Shown here: positions 42,163-50,773 of the stretch, one piece after another
Position numbering within the stretch: the first letter of the stretch is position 1
How the letters are laid out: the number at the start of each line of letters is the position of its first letter
Program-made: the position numbers and the translations under genes
NCBI GenBank assembly: GCA_958451615.1
Contig: CAUDQR010000001.1
Coordinates: forward strand, 1 to 64,000
Reading direction: 5' to 3'
Source: an uncultured Collinsella sp.
Lineage (GTDB): Bacteria > Actinomycetota > Coriobacteriia > Coriobacteriales > Coriobacteriaceae
Length of the DNA: 64,000 bases
The notes under the pieces: model-generated
What the model was told of the DNA's origin: nothing
What the model saw: only the letters and a program-made list of their open reading frames with translations
Databases searched by the model: none

Positions 42163-43838
42163 TGAAGGAGCTTTCCGAGGTCCTGCAGGATTGGGAGGCT
42201 GTGATCGGCCTGGAGATCCATACCGAGCTCACCGCACTCGATACCAAGATGTTCTGCAACTGCAAGCTCAGCCACGATGACGAGCCCAACGCCAACGTGT
42301 GCCCGGTGTGCCTGGGCCTGCCCGGCGCCCTGCCAGTGCCCAACAAGCGCGCCATCGAGAGCATCGTCAAGGCCGGTCTCGCCACCAACTGCGAGATCCA
42401 GCGCCACTCGATGTTCTACCGCAAGCACTACTTCTATCCCGATATGGCCAAGAACTTCCAGACCACGCAGGGCCCGGTCGCCTTTGCCATGTACGGTCAC
42501 CTGGACCTGGACGTGACCGGTCGCGGTGCCGCCGAGCGCCCCGACTGCGCGTTTGGCGAGGCCGAGGCTCAGAGCCTGGCGAGCGCCTCGGCCAATGCCG
42601 AGGGCCTGTCCACGTCCATGACGTCGACCATGCGCGAGGGCAATCAGCGCGCCGGTCACCTGGCCAGCTACGATGCGTCCAACCTGCAGATGCCCGAGCG
42701 CCGCGAGGACGGTTCCTACACGGTGCCCATCCGCATCCTGCGCATCCACATGGAGGAGGACGCCGCCAAGATGGTCCACGTGGGTGGCGCCGAGGGCCGC
42801 ATTACCGCCGCGGCCGAGTCGCTCGTCGACTACAACCGCTGCGGCACGCCTTTGATTGAGCTCGTGACTGAGCCCGACCTGCGTACGCCCGAGGAAGCGC
42901 GCCTGTTTATGGAGAAGCTCCGCCGCATCTTTGTGACGCTGGGCATTTCGGACTGCTCCATGGAGAAGGGTTCCATGCGCTGCGACGGCAACGTGTCGCT
43001 GCGCCGCCGCGGCGAGACCAAGCTGGGTACCAAGACCGAGCTCAAGAACCTCAACTCGTTTAAGAGCCTGCACGATGGCCTTGCCTACGAGATTTGCCGC
43101 CAGGCCGAGGTGCTCGAGGAGGGCGGCATCATCTATCAGGAGACCCGCCACTGGGAGCCCAGCCGCAAGCGCACTGTGGTCATGCGTGTGAAGGAGACGG
43201 CCGACGACTATCGCCTGTTCCCCGATCCCGACCTGGCGCCGTTCGATCTGGATGACGAGTTCATCGACCGCTGCCGTGGCGAGATCCCCGAGCTGCCCGA
43301 TGCCAAGCGCGCCCGCTTTGAGGCCGACTTTGGCATTAAGGCGGCCGACGCCGAGCAGATCGCCGGCGACCCGGAGTTTGCCGAGTTCTTTGAGGCGGCC
43401 GCTGCCGGTATGGCTGGCAAGGAGGCCCAGACGGTTGCAAACTTGCTGGTGAACGAGATGATTGCTTACCTTAAGGGCGCGGGCGTCTCGCTGGCCGAGT
43501 CTGGCATCGCGCCGGCTCAGGTGGCAGCCCTTGCCAAGCTGCTGGCGACCGATGCCATTAGCTCCAACCAGGCGCACGAGGTCTTTGAGGCCATGGCCCA
43601 GACCGGCGACGACCCCAACAAGATCGTCGACGAGCGCGGTATGCGCCAGGTGAGCGATGCCGGCGCGCTGCAGCCGATTGTGGACGAGGTGCTGGCAAAC
43701 TGTGCCGATCAGGCGCAGCAGTATCGTGACGGCAACCAGAAGGTCATCGGCTTTTTGGTGGGCCAGTGCATGAAGGCGAGCCGCGGCAAGGGCAACCCGA
43801 AGCTCTTCAACGAGTTGCTGAGAACGTCGCTCTCGTAA
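42162..43838 (+). CDS. gatB: Asp/Glu-tRNA amidotransferase subunit GatB with internal insertion
   Basis: The 558-residue subunit is about 70-80 residues longer than usual. It has the cradle domain (VIGLEIHTEL; zinc Cys in MFCNCKLS and NVCPVCLGLPG), the kinase-like core (RCDGNVSLRR, TELKNLNSFK) and the C-terminal YqeY tRNA-binding tail (KVIGFLVGQCMKASRGKGNP). Between GHLDLDVTGRG and RILRIHMEEDAAK there is an extra Ala/Ser-rich stretch of about 60 residues (region 42530-42725) in place of the usual few residues. Confidence 0.95.
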   Translation: MKELSEVLQDWEAVIGLEIHTELTALDTKMFCNCKLSHDDEPNANVCPVCLGLPGALPVPNKRAIESIVKAGLATNCEIQRHSMFYRKHYFYPDMAKNFQTTQGPVAFAMYGHLDLDVTGRGAAERPDCAFGEAEAQSLASASANAEGLSTSMTSTMREGNQRAGHLASYDASNLQMPERREDGSYTVPIRILRIHMEEDAAKMVHVGGAEGRITAAAESLVDYNRCGTPLIELVTEPDLRTPEEARLFMEKLRRIFVTLGISDCSMEKGSMRCDGNVSLRRRGETKLGTKTELKNLNSFKSLHDGLAYEICRQAEVLEEGGIIYQETRHWEPSRKRTVVMRVKETADDYRLFPDPDLAPFDLDDEFIDRCRGEIPELPDAKRARFEADFGIKAADAEQIAGDPEFAEFFEAAAAGMAGKEAQTVANLLVNEMIAYLKGAGVSLAESGIAPAQVAALAKLLATDAISSNQAHEVFEAMAQTGDDPNKIVDERGMRQVSDAGALQPIVDEVLANCADQAQQYRDGNQKVIGFLVGQCMKASRGKGNPKLFNELLRTSLS

Positions 43839-43841
43839 GCG

Positions 43842-43977
43842 GGAACCGAGGGGCCGGGCGCAGGGCCTTGCCTCTCAATTTCGGACAGTCCTGACTCACG
43901 ACGGAGGCGCCACTGGCGCCTCCTGTTCGTGCGGAACTCATTGAGAGGCAAGGCCCTGCGCCCGGCCCCTCGGTTCC
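43842..43977. repeat. 136-bp compound palindrome with 38-bp perfect arms
   Basis: The arms 43842-43879 and 43940-43977 are perfectly complementary over 38 bp. Inside is a second perfect hairpin (GGAGGCGCC-ACT-GGCGCCTCC, 43902-43922). The spacers carry CAGTCCTG and TCGTGCGGAACTC, both shared in inverted orientation with the palindrome at 1-89. It starts 4 bases after gatB and may also end its transcript. Confidence 0.9.
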
Positions 43978-44027
43978 GTGACGACTCGGCCGTTCGGGTC
44001 AGGCGGGCTGATAGGAAAGATGGTGAC

Positions 44028-44055
44028 GGAGGCGCAAAATGCGCCTCTGCCTTTT
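44028..44055 (+). terminator. Terminator-like hairpin
   Basis: GAGGCGCA-AAA-TGCGCCTC is a perfect 8-bp stem followed by TGCCTTTT. Confidence 0.65.
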
Positions 44056-44088
44056 GAATGTGATGAAAGTGTGGCGAAATGAGCTTAA

Positions 44089-44161
44089 AACTTCCGTAAA
44101 TGTGATAAATGTCACATTTTACCTAGGGTAAAATGTGGGAAATATCACGTTTACGGAAGTT
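44089..44161. promoter_or_regulatory. 73-bp near-perfect palindrome covering the ATPase promoter
   Basis: AACTTCCGTAAA at one end and TTTACGGAAGTT at the other continue inward through GTGATA/TATCAC and CACATTTTACC/GGTAAAATGTG to the centre CCTAGG. It lies about 20 bases before the ATPase start and contains a possible -10 TAAAAT. Probably a double operator for a dimeric repressor. Confidence 0.75.
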
Positions 44162-44181
44162 TCTTTGCGGGAGGTTCGGTC

Positions 44182-45546
44182 ATGCAGCGAGATATCATTG
44201 CCAAGCTTAACGCTTGGAAAGCGTCAGAATATCGTAAGCCGCTTATCCTTAAGGGGGCGCGCCAGGTTGGAAAGACGTGGGCGCTTAAGGAGTTCGGCCG
44301 AACCTCGTACCTCAATTTTGTGTATCTGACGCTCGAGGAGCCGTCACCTGGGGTACAGAGCGAGTACGCTCAGTTTTTCGAAGGTACGCGCGATCCTCGA
44401 CGGATCATCTCAAATCTTTCCCTGGCACTTGGACAGCCTATCGAGCCCGGCGAAACGCTGCTTATTATTGATGAGATCCAGGATTGTCCTTCTGCAGTCG
44501 GCGCCCTTAAATACTTCTGTGACGAGGCCCCCGAGTATCACGTCGCATGCGCAGGGTCTTTGTTGGGCGTTCGCTTGTCCCGTGAGACCAGCGCTTTTCC
44601 GGTGGGAAAGGTCGAGTTCATGGAGATGCGCCCCATGAGCTTTTCCGAGTTTCTGAAAGCCGAGGGCGCTGCAAACTACGACGAATACCTTGGCGGCCTG
44701 GATCAGATCGAGACAGTGCCCGATTTCTTCCATGTCCGTCTCGTCGAGCATCTTCGTCGTTATTTTGCATGCGGCGGCATGCCAGAGGCTCTTGGCCGGT
44801 GGGTGGAGACGGGCGATATCGTTCAGGTCGATAAGGTGTTGTCTGATCTCTTGGATTCCTACGAGCGCGATTTTGCCAAGCATGGTGGCCGTGCGCAGTT
44901 CGCCAAGCTTTCACAAATATGGAACTCGATTCCAGCTCAGTTGGCGCGCGAGAACAAAAAGTTCGTTTGGGGTGCGGTGCGCGAGGGGGCTCGTGCTCGA
45001 GAATACGAGGATGCTCTGGAATGGCTTGCCGATGCTGGGCTCATCACGGCGGTTCGCCTTAATGCTGCTGGTGGTGTGCCGCTCTCTGCGTACGATGACC
45101 TCAAGGCATTTAAGGTCTACTGTCTTGATGTCGGCTTGCTGCGCCGCATGGCAAGGCTGGATGCGTCCGCTTTTGCCATCTCGGATGCGCTATTTTCGGA
45201 GTTCAAAGGTTCGTTCGCCGAGAACTATGTGCTTCAGGCATTACTTTCACAGTTAGATGCTGCTCCGCGTTATTGGACAAACGAGAAGCCGAAGCACGAA
45301 GTCGATTTTTTGATTCAAGTCGGAAACGAAATCGTTCCCGTCGAGGTCAAATCGGGAGAGGTCGTTCATTCCAAGAGCCTTAAGTACTATGCCGACAAGC
45401 ATGCGGAGACGACTCCATTGAGGGTCCGCTACTCACTTAAGAACCTAAAGCTCGACGACGGGGTGCTCAACATTCCGTTGTATTTGGCTGATCGATCTGT
45501 CCCTCTTATCAAAAAGGCGCTTGATTGTGCATATCTTGACGTTTAG
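44182..45546 (+). CDS. AAA+ ATPase with DUF4143 domain
   Basis: The 454-residue protein has Walker A LKGARQVGKTW, Walker B LLIIDEIQDCP and the sensor-like CAGSLLGV. The C-terminal DUF4143 domain has the nuclease-like pattern HEVDFLIQVGNEIVPVEVKSG. Family members are common in gut bacteria in variable numbers. Their function is not established, though they are often discussed with toxin or defence modules. It is alone under a large palindromic operator. Confidence 0.85.
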   Translation: MQRDIIAKLNAWKASEYRKPLILKGARQVGKTWALKEFGRTSYLNFVYLTLEEPSPGVQSEYAQFFEGTRDPRRIISNLSLALGQPIEPGETLLIIDEIQDCPSAVGALKYFCDEAPEYHVACAGSLLGVRLSRETSAFPVGKVEFMEMRPMSFSEFLKAEGAANYDEYLGGLDQIETVPDFFHVRLVEHLRRYFACGGMPEALGRWVETGDIVQVDKVLSDLLDSYERDFAKHGGRAQFAKLSQIWNSIPAQLARENKKFVWGAVREGARAREYEDALEWLADAGLITAVRLNAAGGVPLSAYDDLKAFKVYCLDVGLLRRMARLDASAFAISDALFSEFKGSFAENYVLQALLSQLDAAPRYWTNEKPKHEVDFLIQVGNEIVPVEVKSGEVVHSKSLKYYADKHAETTPLRVRYSLKNLKLDDGVLNIPLYLADRSVPLIKKALDCAYLDV

Positions 45547-45610
45547 ATCCTGGGTGAGCTGACGGGCGGCGGCTAATTAATCGCTCCGTTACGGCCAGGG
45601 AGCTTGGGCC

Positions 45611-46609
45611 TTAGCGATGCTTGCTTCGCCAAGCCGTGGGTGTCATGCCGGTGTGTTGCTTGAAGGCTTGGGCGAAGGCGGCCTGCTGAGGGTAGCCTAG
45701 ACGCTCTGCCACCTGCGCTATCGTGAGCGAGCTGTCTGCCAAAAGGTCCTGTGCTCGCTCCATACGGCGTCTGCGAATGTAGGCACCCAGGGACTCGTCA
45801 GTTTGGGCCTTAAAGGTGGCGCATAGCTTGGAGCGGCTTGTGTAGAGCCTCTCGGCCACCTCGTTGATACCCACACGCCTGCCTTTGTCGAGCGCGCGCT
45901 CAATCATTGCCGTTGCTTCTTCGGCAATGGTTATGCTGACGCGTGTGTCTGCCGCTTGCTGCGCTTGCCTGTGGGCCGCGCGTGAGCATGCGAGTTCGGC
46001 GACCATAGCCTCCACGATGCCTCGCATATAGACATGCCCGCCTACGGCGCGAGCGCGGTCCTCGTTGATTCGGTGTAGTGTGTGGCAGATGGCAGACGCT
46101 GCCTCCTCGTGCCATGACTCGGCAAACGCCTCAAAGACCCCCGCGAACTCGGCGGGATAGCGATGCTCCAGCTCGTCAAAATAACCGGGCAAAAAGAGGA
46201 CCGACCGCGAGTGGTAGAGCTGCCCTGCAAACAGCGGGCTTAGCTCCTCACCGCAGCTATCTTGGACAAAGCTGCAGATCGCGCTGTTTGGCCACGGTCC
46301 ATGCAGCGGCTTGAGGTTCGCAGGCGTTATGCCGGCTTCGGGCATGCACATGAGCGTGGGCGCGCTGACCTCGCTCACGCACGCGTACGGTTCGGGCGTG
46401 TATTCGGCTAGGTGCATGTTGTGCATCGGGGTAATGAAATGCTCCATGACGATGCAGGTGGGGGAAAGGGGCATGATCCATGCGCGTCCGTGCGCCCGAT
46501 CGTTTGCCACCTCGCCGGTAAAGACAGCGCCCTTGCCGGAGAACTCCAAGCCAAACTGCTCAAACTGCGGTGCGTAGAGCTCGGTTATATCGGTTGCCGC
46601 CCGCCGCAT
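45611..46609 (-). CDS. AraC-family transcriptional regulator
   Basis: The protein (332 residues from 46609; an in-frame ATG at 46630 is an alternative without a clear ribosome site) has a C-terminal pair of HTH motifs of AraC/XylS type (GINEVAERLYTSRSKLCATF, SLGAYIRRRRMERAQDLLAD, TIAQVAERLGYPQQAAFAQA). The N-terminus has no family I can name. It is divergent from two ABC half-transporters of the YbtPQ/IrtAB kind. In Yersinia the AraC protein YbtA controls ybtPQ, so activation of the neighbouring pair by a metallophore or small ligand is a reasonable inference. Confidence 0.88.
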   Translation of the reverse strand: MRRAATDITELYAPQFEQFGLEFSGKGAVFTGEVANDRAHGRAWIMPLSPTCIVMEHFITPMHNMHLAEYTPEPYACVSEVSAPTLMCMPEAGITPANLKPLHGPWPNSAICSFVQDSCGEELSPLFAGQLYHSRSVLFLPGYFDELEHRYPAEFAGVFEAFAESWHEEAASAICHTLHRINEDRARAVGGHVYMRGIVEAMVAELACSRAAHRQAQQAADTRVSITIAEEATAMIERALDKGRRVGINEVAERLYTSRSKLCATFKAQTDESLGAYIRRRRMERAQDLLADSSLTIAQVAERLGYPQQAAFAQAFKQHTGMTPTAWRSKHR

Positions 46610-46729
46610 TTTCAAAAGCGTCCCCTTCATTTGCGAAAACGTCCACGCCTGGCCCAATTGTGTGCCTTGGCTAACACGCCCATGATAAGTTTCTTACGGT
46701 TAACTCTCAAGCCGTTAGAAAGGAATCTC

Positions 46730-48556
46730 ATGGCAAAGGGATCAAAAAAGGAAGGCGGCGGCATCGGCGAGCTGCTTGCATATGCCGGTGACCGTAAATT
46801 CCTAACGTATTTGGGCATGGCCCTCTCGGCGTTCTCGCAGCTGTTGAGCTTTGGCCCGTACGTGTGCATCTGGCTTGTTGCGCGAGACCTGATCGCTGCG
46901 GCGCCTAACTGGAGCGAGGCCGCCGACATCGCGATGTATGGTTGGTGGGCTGTCGGTTTTGCCCTGGCAAGCATCGTGGTCTATTTCGTGGGACTCATGT
47001 GCACGCACCTGTCCGCGTTTCGCTGCGCATCCAATATCCGCAAGACCACGAGCGAGCATCTGCTTAAGCTGCCGCTCGGCTACTTTGACACGCACGCCAC
47101 CGGTGAGCTGCGCCGTATCGTAGACGGATGCGCCGCCTCCACCGAGACCCTGCTCGCGCACATGCTGCCCGATATCGCCGGCGCCACCGCCATGGTCGTG
47201 GGCCTGCTCGTGCTGCTTTTCGCCCTCGATTGGCGTTTGGGCGCGGCATGCTTAATCTCGGTCGTCGTTTCGTTTTGCGCCATGGCCACCATGATGAGCG
47301 GCAAGGGCGCCGAGTTTATGAAGGCCTACATGGGCGCGCTGGTCAAGATGAACAAGACCGGCACCGAATACGTACGCGGCATCCCCGTGGTCAAGGTATT
47401 CCAGCAGACGGTCTACTCCTTTAAGGCTTTCCACGATGCGATCGCCGAATACGCCGACATGGCGCAAAACTATGCGGGTACGTTTTGCCGAGGTCCGCAG
47501 GTGCTCAACCTTACCGCGCTCAACGGCCTTGTGGCATTCCTTTTGCCCGTGGCGCTACTGTTGGCACCGGGCGAGACGGACTTCGCGCACTTTATGGTCA
47601 ACTTTACGTTTTACGCAATCTTTTCGGCCGTGGTGCCGACGGCCATGACCAAGCTTATGTTTGTGGGCGAGGCGTCTCAGATGAGTGCGGATTCGCTGGC
47701 TCGCATCCGAAGCGTTATGGATTCCAAGCGGCTCTCCGTGCCTGCCCAGCCCAAGCACCCTGCTGGCAGCGATGTGCGCTTTGAGGACGTGAGCTTTACC
47801 TACGAGGGTGCCGAAGCGCCTGCCGTCGATCATGTGAGCTTTAGCGTTCCCGCAGGCAGCACCCTTGCGTTGGTTGGTCCCTCGGGCGGCGGTAAGTCGA
47901 CCTGCGCAAGCCTGATCCCGCGTTTTTGGGATGTTTCCTCGGGTCGTGTGCTCGTGGGCGGCGTAGACGTTCGCGACATGGATCCGCACGAGCTCATGGA
48001 CCAGGTCGCCTTTGTGTTTCAGACCAACCAGCTGTTCCGGCAAACACTTGCCGATAACGTGCGCGCCTCCAAGCCTGGGGCCACTGACGACGAAGTGCGC
48101 GCGGCCCTCTCCGCGGCCCAGTGCGACGATATCGTGGCCAAGCTCCCGCAGGGCATCAATACCATGCTCGGCGCCGGCGGGGCGTACCTTTCGGGCGGCG
48201 AGGTCCAGCGTGTGGCGCTCGCCCGCGCAATCCTTAAAGACGCGCCTATCGTGGTGCTCGATGAGGCCACGGCGTTTGCCGACCCCGAGAACGAGGCGCT
48301 CATCCAGCGTGCCTTTAGCAAGCTGGCGGCGGGTCGCACAGTCATTATGATCGCGCACCGGCTTTCGACCGTGGTGGGGGCCGACAAGATCGTGGTGCTC
48401 AACCAAGGAGGCGTGCAGGAGGCTGGCACCCATGCCGAGCTACTGTCCCAAAACGGTCTATACGCCAAGATGTGGGCCGAATACGAACAGGCCGCGAGCT
48501 GGAAAATCACTGCGGCGACCGCGGATGCCGCCGTCACGAAGGGGGGCGAGGCCTAA
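46730..48556 (+). CDS. ABC half-transporter, YbtP/IrtA-like (siderophore import or export type)
   Basis: The 608-residue protein has a six-helix exporter-fold membrane domain (residues about 20-320) and an ATPase with Walker A VGPSGGGKST, signature LSGGEVQR and Walker B IVVLDEATAFADPENE. The last string is characteristic of the YbtPQ/IrtAB group, which import iron-siderophores despite the exporter fold. AAAGGA precedes ATG 46730; an open extension to 46412 overlaps the divergent gene and is rejected. The stop directly abuts the start of the second half-transporter. Confidence 0.9.
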   Translation: MAKGSKKEGGGIGELLAYAGDRKFLTYLGMALSAFSQLLSFGPYVCIWLVARDLIAAAPNWSEAADIAMYGWWAVGFALASIVVYFVGLMCTHLSAFRCASNIRKTTSEHLLKLPLGYFDTHATGELRRIVDGCAASTETLLAHMLPDIAGATAMVVGLLVLLFALDWRLGAACLISVVVSFCAMATMMSGKGAEFMKAYMGALVKMNKTGTEYVRGIPVVKVFQQTVYSFKAFHDAIAEYADMAQNYAGTFCRGPQVLNLTALNGLVAFLLPVALLLAPGETDFAHFMVNFTFYAIFSAVVPTAMTKLMFVGEASQMSADSLARIRSVMDSKRLSVPAQPKHPAGSDVRFEDVSFTYEGAEAPAVDHVSFSVPAGSTLALVGPSGGGKSTCASLIPRFWDVSSGRVLVGGVDVRDMDPHELMDQVAFVFQTNQLFRQTLADNVRASKPGATDDEVRAALSAAQCDDIVAKLPQGINTMLGAGGAYLSGGEVQRVALARAILKDAPIVVLDEATAFADPENEALIQRAFSKLAAGRTVIMIAHRLSTVVGADKIVVLNQGGVQEAGTHAELLSQNGLYAKMWAEYEQAASWKITAATADAAVTKGGEA

Positions 48557-50314
48557 ATGTTCACCTCATTCCAAAAGAAGTATTTCCTATCCGATAAAGG
48601 TGTCGCCGGCGTAAAACGTGGCATTTTCTGGACCACACTCACTAATCTCATTACCATGGCCGGCATGGGTTTTTTATTCCTGGTTATGGCCGGCTTTGTC
48701 GAGCATCTCGCCAGCGGGGCTGACCTGCCGGATGCCCTGCCGATCGTGGGCGGCCTCCTGGTCTTTTTCGTGTTGCTCTTTGCCTCTAACTGGCAGCAGT
48801 ATTACTACACCTACTGCATCTTTTACGAGGAGTGCGGCAAGCAGCGTATGGAGATCGCCGAGCGCTTGCGCAAACTGCCGCTGTCGTTTTTTGGTCGTCG
48901 TGATCTGGCCGATTTAACCGAGACCATCATGGGTGACGTCCAGGCCATGGAGCACGCTTACAGCCACGTGCTGGGAGAGCTTTGGGGTGCCATCATCGCA
49001 AGCGCCATTGTGTTCGTGGCGTCGCTGCTCTTTTGCTGGCAGCTGGCGATCGCGGCGTTTTGGAGCGTTCCCGTGGCCTTTGCCGTGCTGTATCTAACAC
49101 GCGGGCCCATGACCCCGGTGTTCGATCTCGTGCGCGCCGAGAAGGTCAAGGTCACCGAGGCGATTCAAGAGACGCTCGACTGCGCGCGCGAGATCCGTGC
49201 CACCAACCAGGAGGCTCATTATCTTGAGGGGCTCAACGCCGTGATCGATGCCGAGGAGCGCGAGACCACCAAGGGCGAGCTCGCCAATGGGCTTTTGGTC
49301 AACTCCGCCTTTGCCATCCTGCGTCTGGGCATTGCCACCACGTTGGTCACGGGCGCCGCGATGGTCGCCTCCGGGCAGGTCGACTTTTTGGTGATGTTTG
49401 CCTTCCTGCTTATGGTGAGCCGTATCTATGCACCCTTTGACCAGGCGTTAATGTTAATGTCCGAGCTGTTTGCCGCCGAGTCGTCTGCCAAGCGCATGCG
49501 TTCCATCATGGAAGAGCCTGTGGCGCGGGGCAGCGAGAAATTTGAGCCCGTGGGCCACGATGTGGTGTTCGATCATGTGGCATTTGGCTATGGTGCGGGC
49601 GAGGACGGCCGCGCCGGCGAGAAAGTCCTTATCGATGTAAACTTTACCGCCAAGGAAGGCGAAGTTACGGCGCTGGTCGGTCCTTCGGGTTCCGGTAAGT
49701 CTACGGTGAGCCGCCTGGCCGCACGCTTTTGGGATGCCACCGAAGGCACAGTCACCGTGGGTGGCGTGGATGTTGCGAGCGTCGATCCCGAGGTACTGCT
49801 GCGCGACTACGCCATTGTGTTCCAAGACGTGCTGCTCTTTGACGACACGGTGATGGGAAACATCCGCCTCGGGCGTCGTGGCGCCACCGATGAGCAAGTG
49901 CTTGCGGCTGCGCGTGCCGCCAACTGCGACGAGTTTGTGAGCCGCATGCCGCAGGGCTACAACACCATGATCGGCGAGAACGGCTCCAAGCTGTCCGGCG
50001 GTGAGCGCCAGCGCATCTCTATCGCCCGTGCGCTGCTCAAAGACGCGCCTATCGTGCTGTTGGACGAGGCGACGGCGAGCTTGGATGTGGAGAACGAGAC
50101 CGTGGTTCAGCAGGCGCTCTCCCGTCTGCTTGCAGGTAAGACGGTTATCGTTATTGCCCATCGTATGCGTACGGTGGAAAATGCCGACAAAATCGTTGTA
50201 CTCAAGGATGGTGTGGTTGCCGAGCAGGGCACTCCGGCGCAGCTCAAGGCGGCAGGTGGAGAATTCGCCCGCATGGTGGCGCTGCAAAAGGAAGCAGCTA
50301 CCTGGCAGTTGTAA
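48557..50314 (+). CDS. ABC half-transporter, YbtQ/IrtB-like partner
   Basis: The 585-residue protein has a six-helix membrane domain and an ATPase with Walker A VGPSGSGKST, signature LSGGERQR and Walker B IVLLDEATASLDVEN, so both sites of the heterodimer look active. Its ATG immediately follows the stop of the first half. Together with the AraC gene the pair likely handles a siderophore or other small peptide-like metallophore; the metal P-type ATPase unit follows. Confidence 0.9.
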   Translation: MFTSFQKKYFLSDKGVAGVKRGIFWTTLTNLITMAGMGFLFLVMAGFVEHLASGADLPDALPIVGGLLVFFVLLFASNWQQYYYTYCIFYEECGKQRMEIAERLRKLPLSFFGRRDLADLTETIMGDVQAMEHAYSHVLGELWGAIIASAIVFVASLLFCWQLAIAAFWSVPVAFAVLYLTRGPMTPVFDLVRAEKVKVTEAIQETLDCAREIRATNQEAHYLEGLNAVIDAEERETTKGELANGLLVNSAFAILRLGIATTLVTGAAMVASGQVDFLVMFAFLLMVSRIYAPFDQALMLMSELFAAESSAKRMRSIMEEPVARGSEKFEPVGHDVVFDHVAFGYGAGEDGRAGEKVLIDVNFTAKEGEVTALVGPSGSGKSTVSRLAARFWDATEGTVTVGGVDVASVDPEVLLRDYAIVFQDVLLFDDTVMGNIRLGRRGATDEQVLAAARAANCDEFVSRMPQGYNTMIGENGSKLSGGERQRISIARALLKDAPIVLLDEATASLDVENETVVQQALSRLLAGKTVIVIAHRMRTVENADKIVVLKDGVVAEQGTPAQLKAAGGEFARMVALQKEAATWQL

Positions 50315-50321
50315 GAAGGGG

Positions 50322-50340
50322 CAAAGGGACAGTCCCTTTG
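50322..50340. repeat. Perfect 19-bp palindrome after the ABC pair
   Basis: CAAAGGGAC-A-GTCCCTTTG is perfect with a one-base centre, 8 bases after the stop codon. A one-base loop suits a DNA repeat or protein site better than a terminator. Confidence 0.55.
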
Positions 50341-50381
50341 TCACATTGACAATCGGTTACTCCGCATCGTTAATTTTCAAA

Positions 50382-50418
50382 AGGTTAGCCATGGCTGACC
50401 TAGATAGTTAGATAAAAT
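50382..50418 (+). promoter_or_regulatory. 20-bp near-perfect palindrome and promoter of the P-type ATPase unit
   Basis: AGGTTAGCCATGGCTGACCT (50382-50401) has one mismatched pair. Its AGGTTAG/CTGACCT arms recall DtxR/IdeR-type metal regulator sites but with a wider centre. TAAAAT at 50413 may be the -10. Confidence 0.5.
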
Positions 50419-50509
50419 TGAGATATTTCAAAAGCGTGCTCGAGCAAACTTGTTTACTCGGGTGCTGAGGCACCATGCCGCGTCCAATGCGGCAAAAGGG
50501 AGAAGCAAC

Positions 50510-50755
50510 ATGAAGAAGTCGACGTTTAACACCCTGCTTGTCGGTGGCGGTTTTCTGCTCGGTACGGCCGGCATCAAGCTGCTCACCAGCGCTCCGGTAA
50601 AGAATGCCTGCGTGCAGGGTATCGCGTGCGGCATGCGCATCAAGAACGGCTACCAGGACATGGTCGAGCAGGCCAAGGCTAATGTCGACGACATGGTTGC
50701 CGAGGCTGCTTACATCACCCAGAGCGAGGCCGCTGCTGACGAGGCAGCCGAGTAG
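50510..50755 (+). CDS. Small membrane protein, DUF6110-like
   Basis: The 81-residue protein has one hydrophobic segment (FNTLLVGGGFLLGTAGIKLL) and an acidic Ala-rich tail (EAAYITQSEAAADEAAE). AAAGGGAG precedes the start. It is encoded 18 bases before a metal P-type ATPase; small proteins of this type are repeatedly found at that position in Firmicutes and Actinobacteria. It could be a chaperone or regulator of the pump; no function is proven. Confidence 0.7.
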   Translation: MKKSTFNTLLVGGGFLLGTAGIKLLTSAPVKNACVQGIACGMRIKNGYQDMVEQAKANVDDMVAEAAYITQSEAAADEAAE

Positions 50756-50773
50756 CGCTCCCAGGCACAAACT

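Noticed and set aside
46412..46729. Upstream extension of the first YbtP-like gene
   Set aside because: It overlaps the divergent AraC gene; AAAGGA before 46730 gives a normal start.
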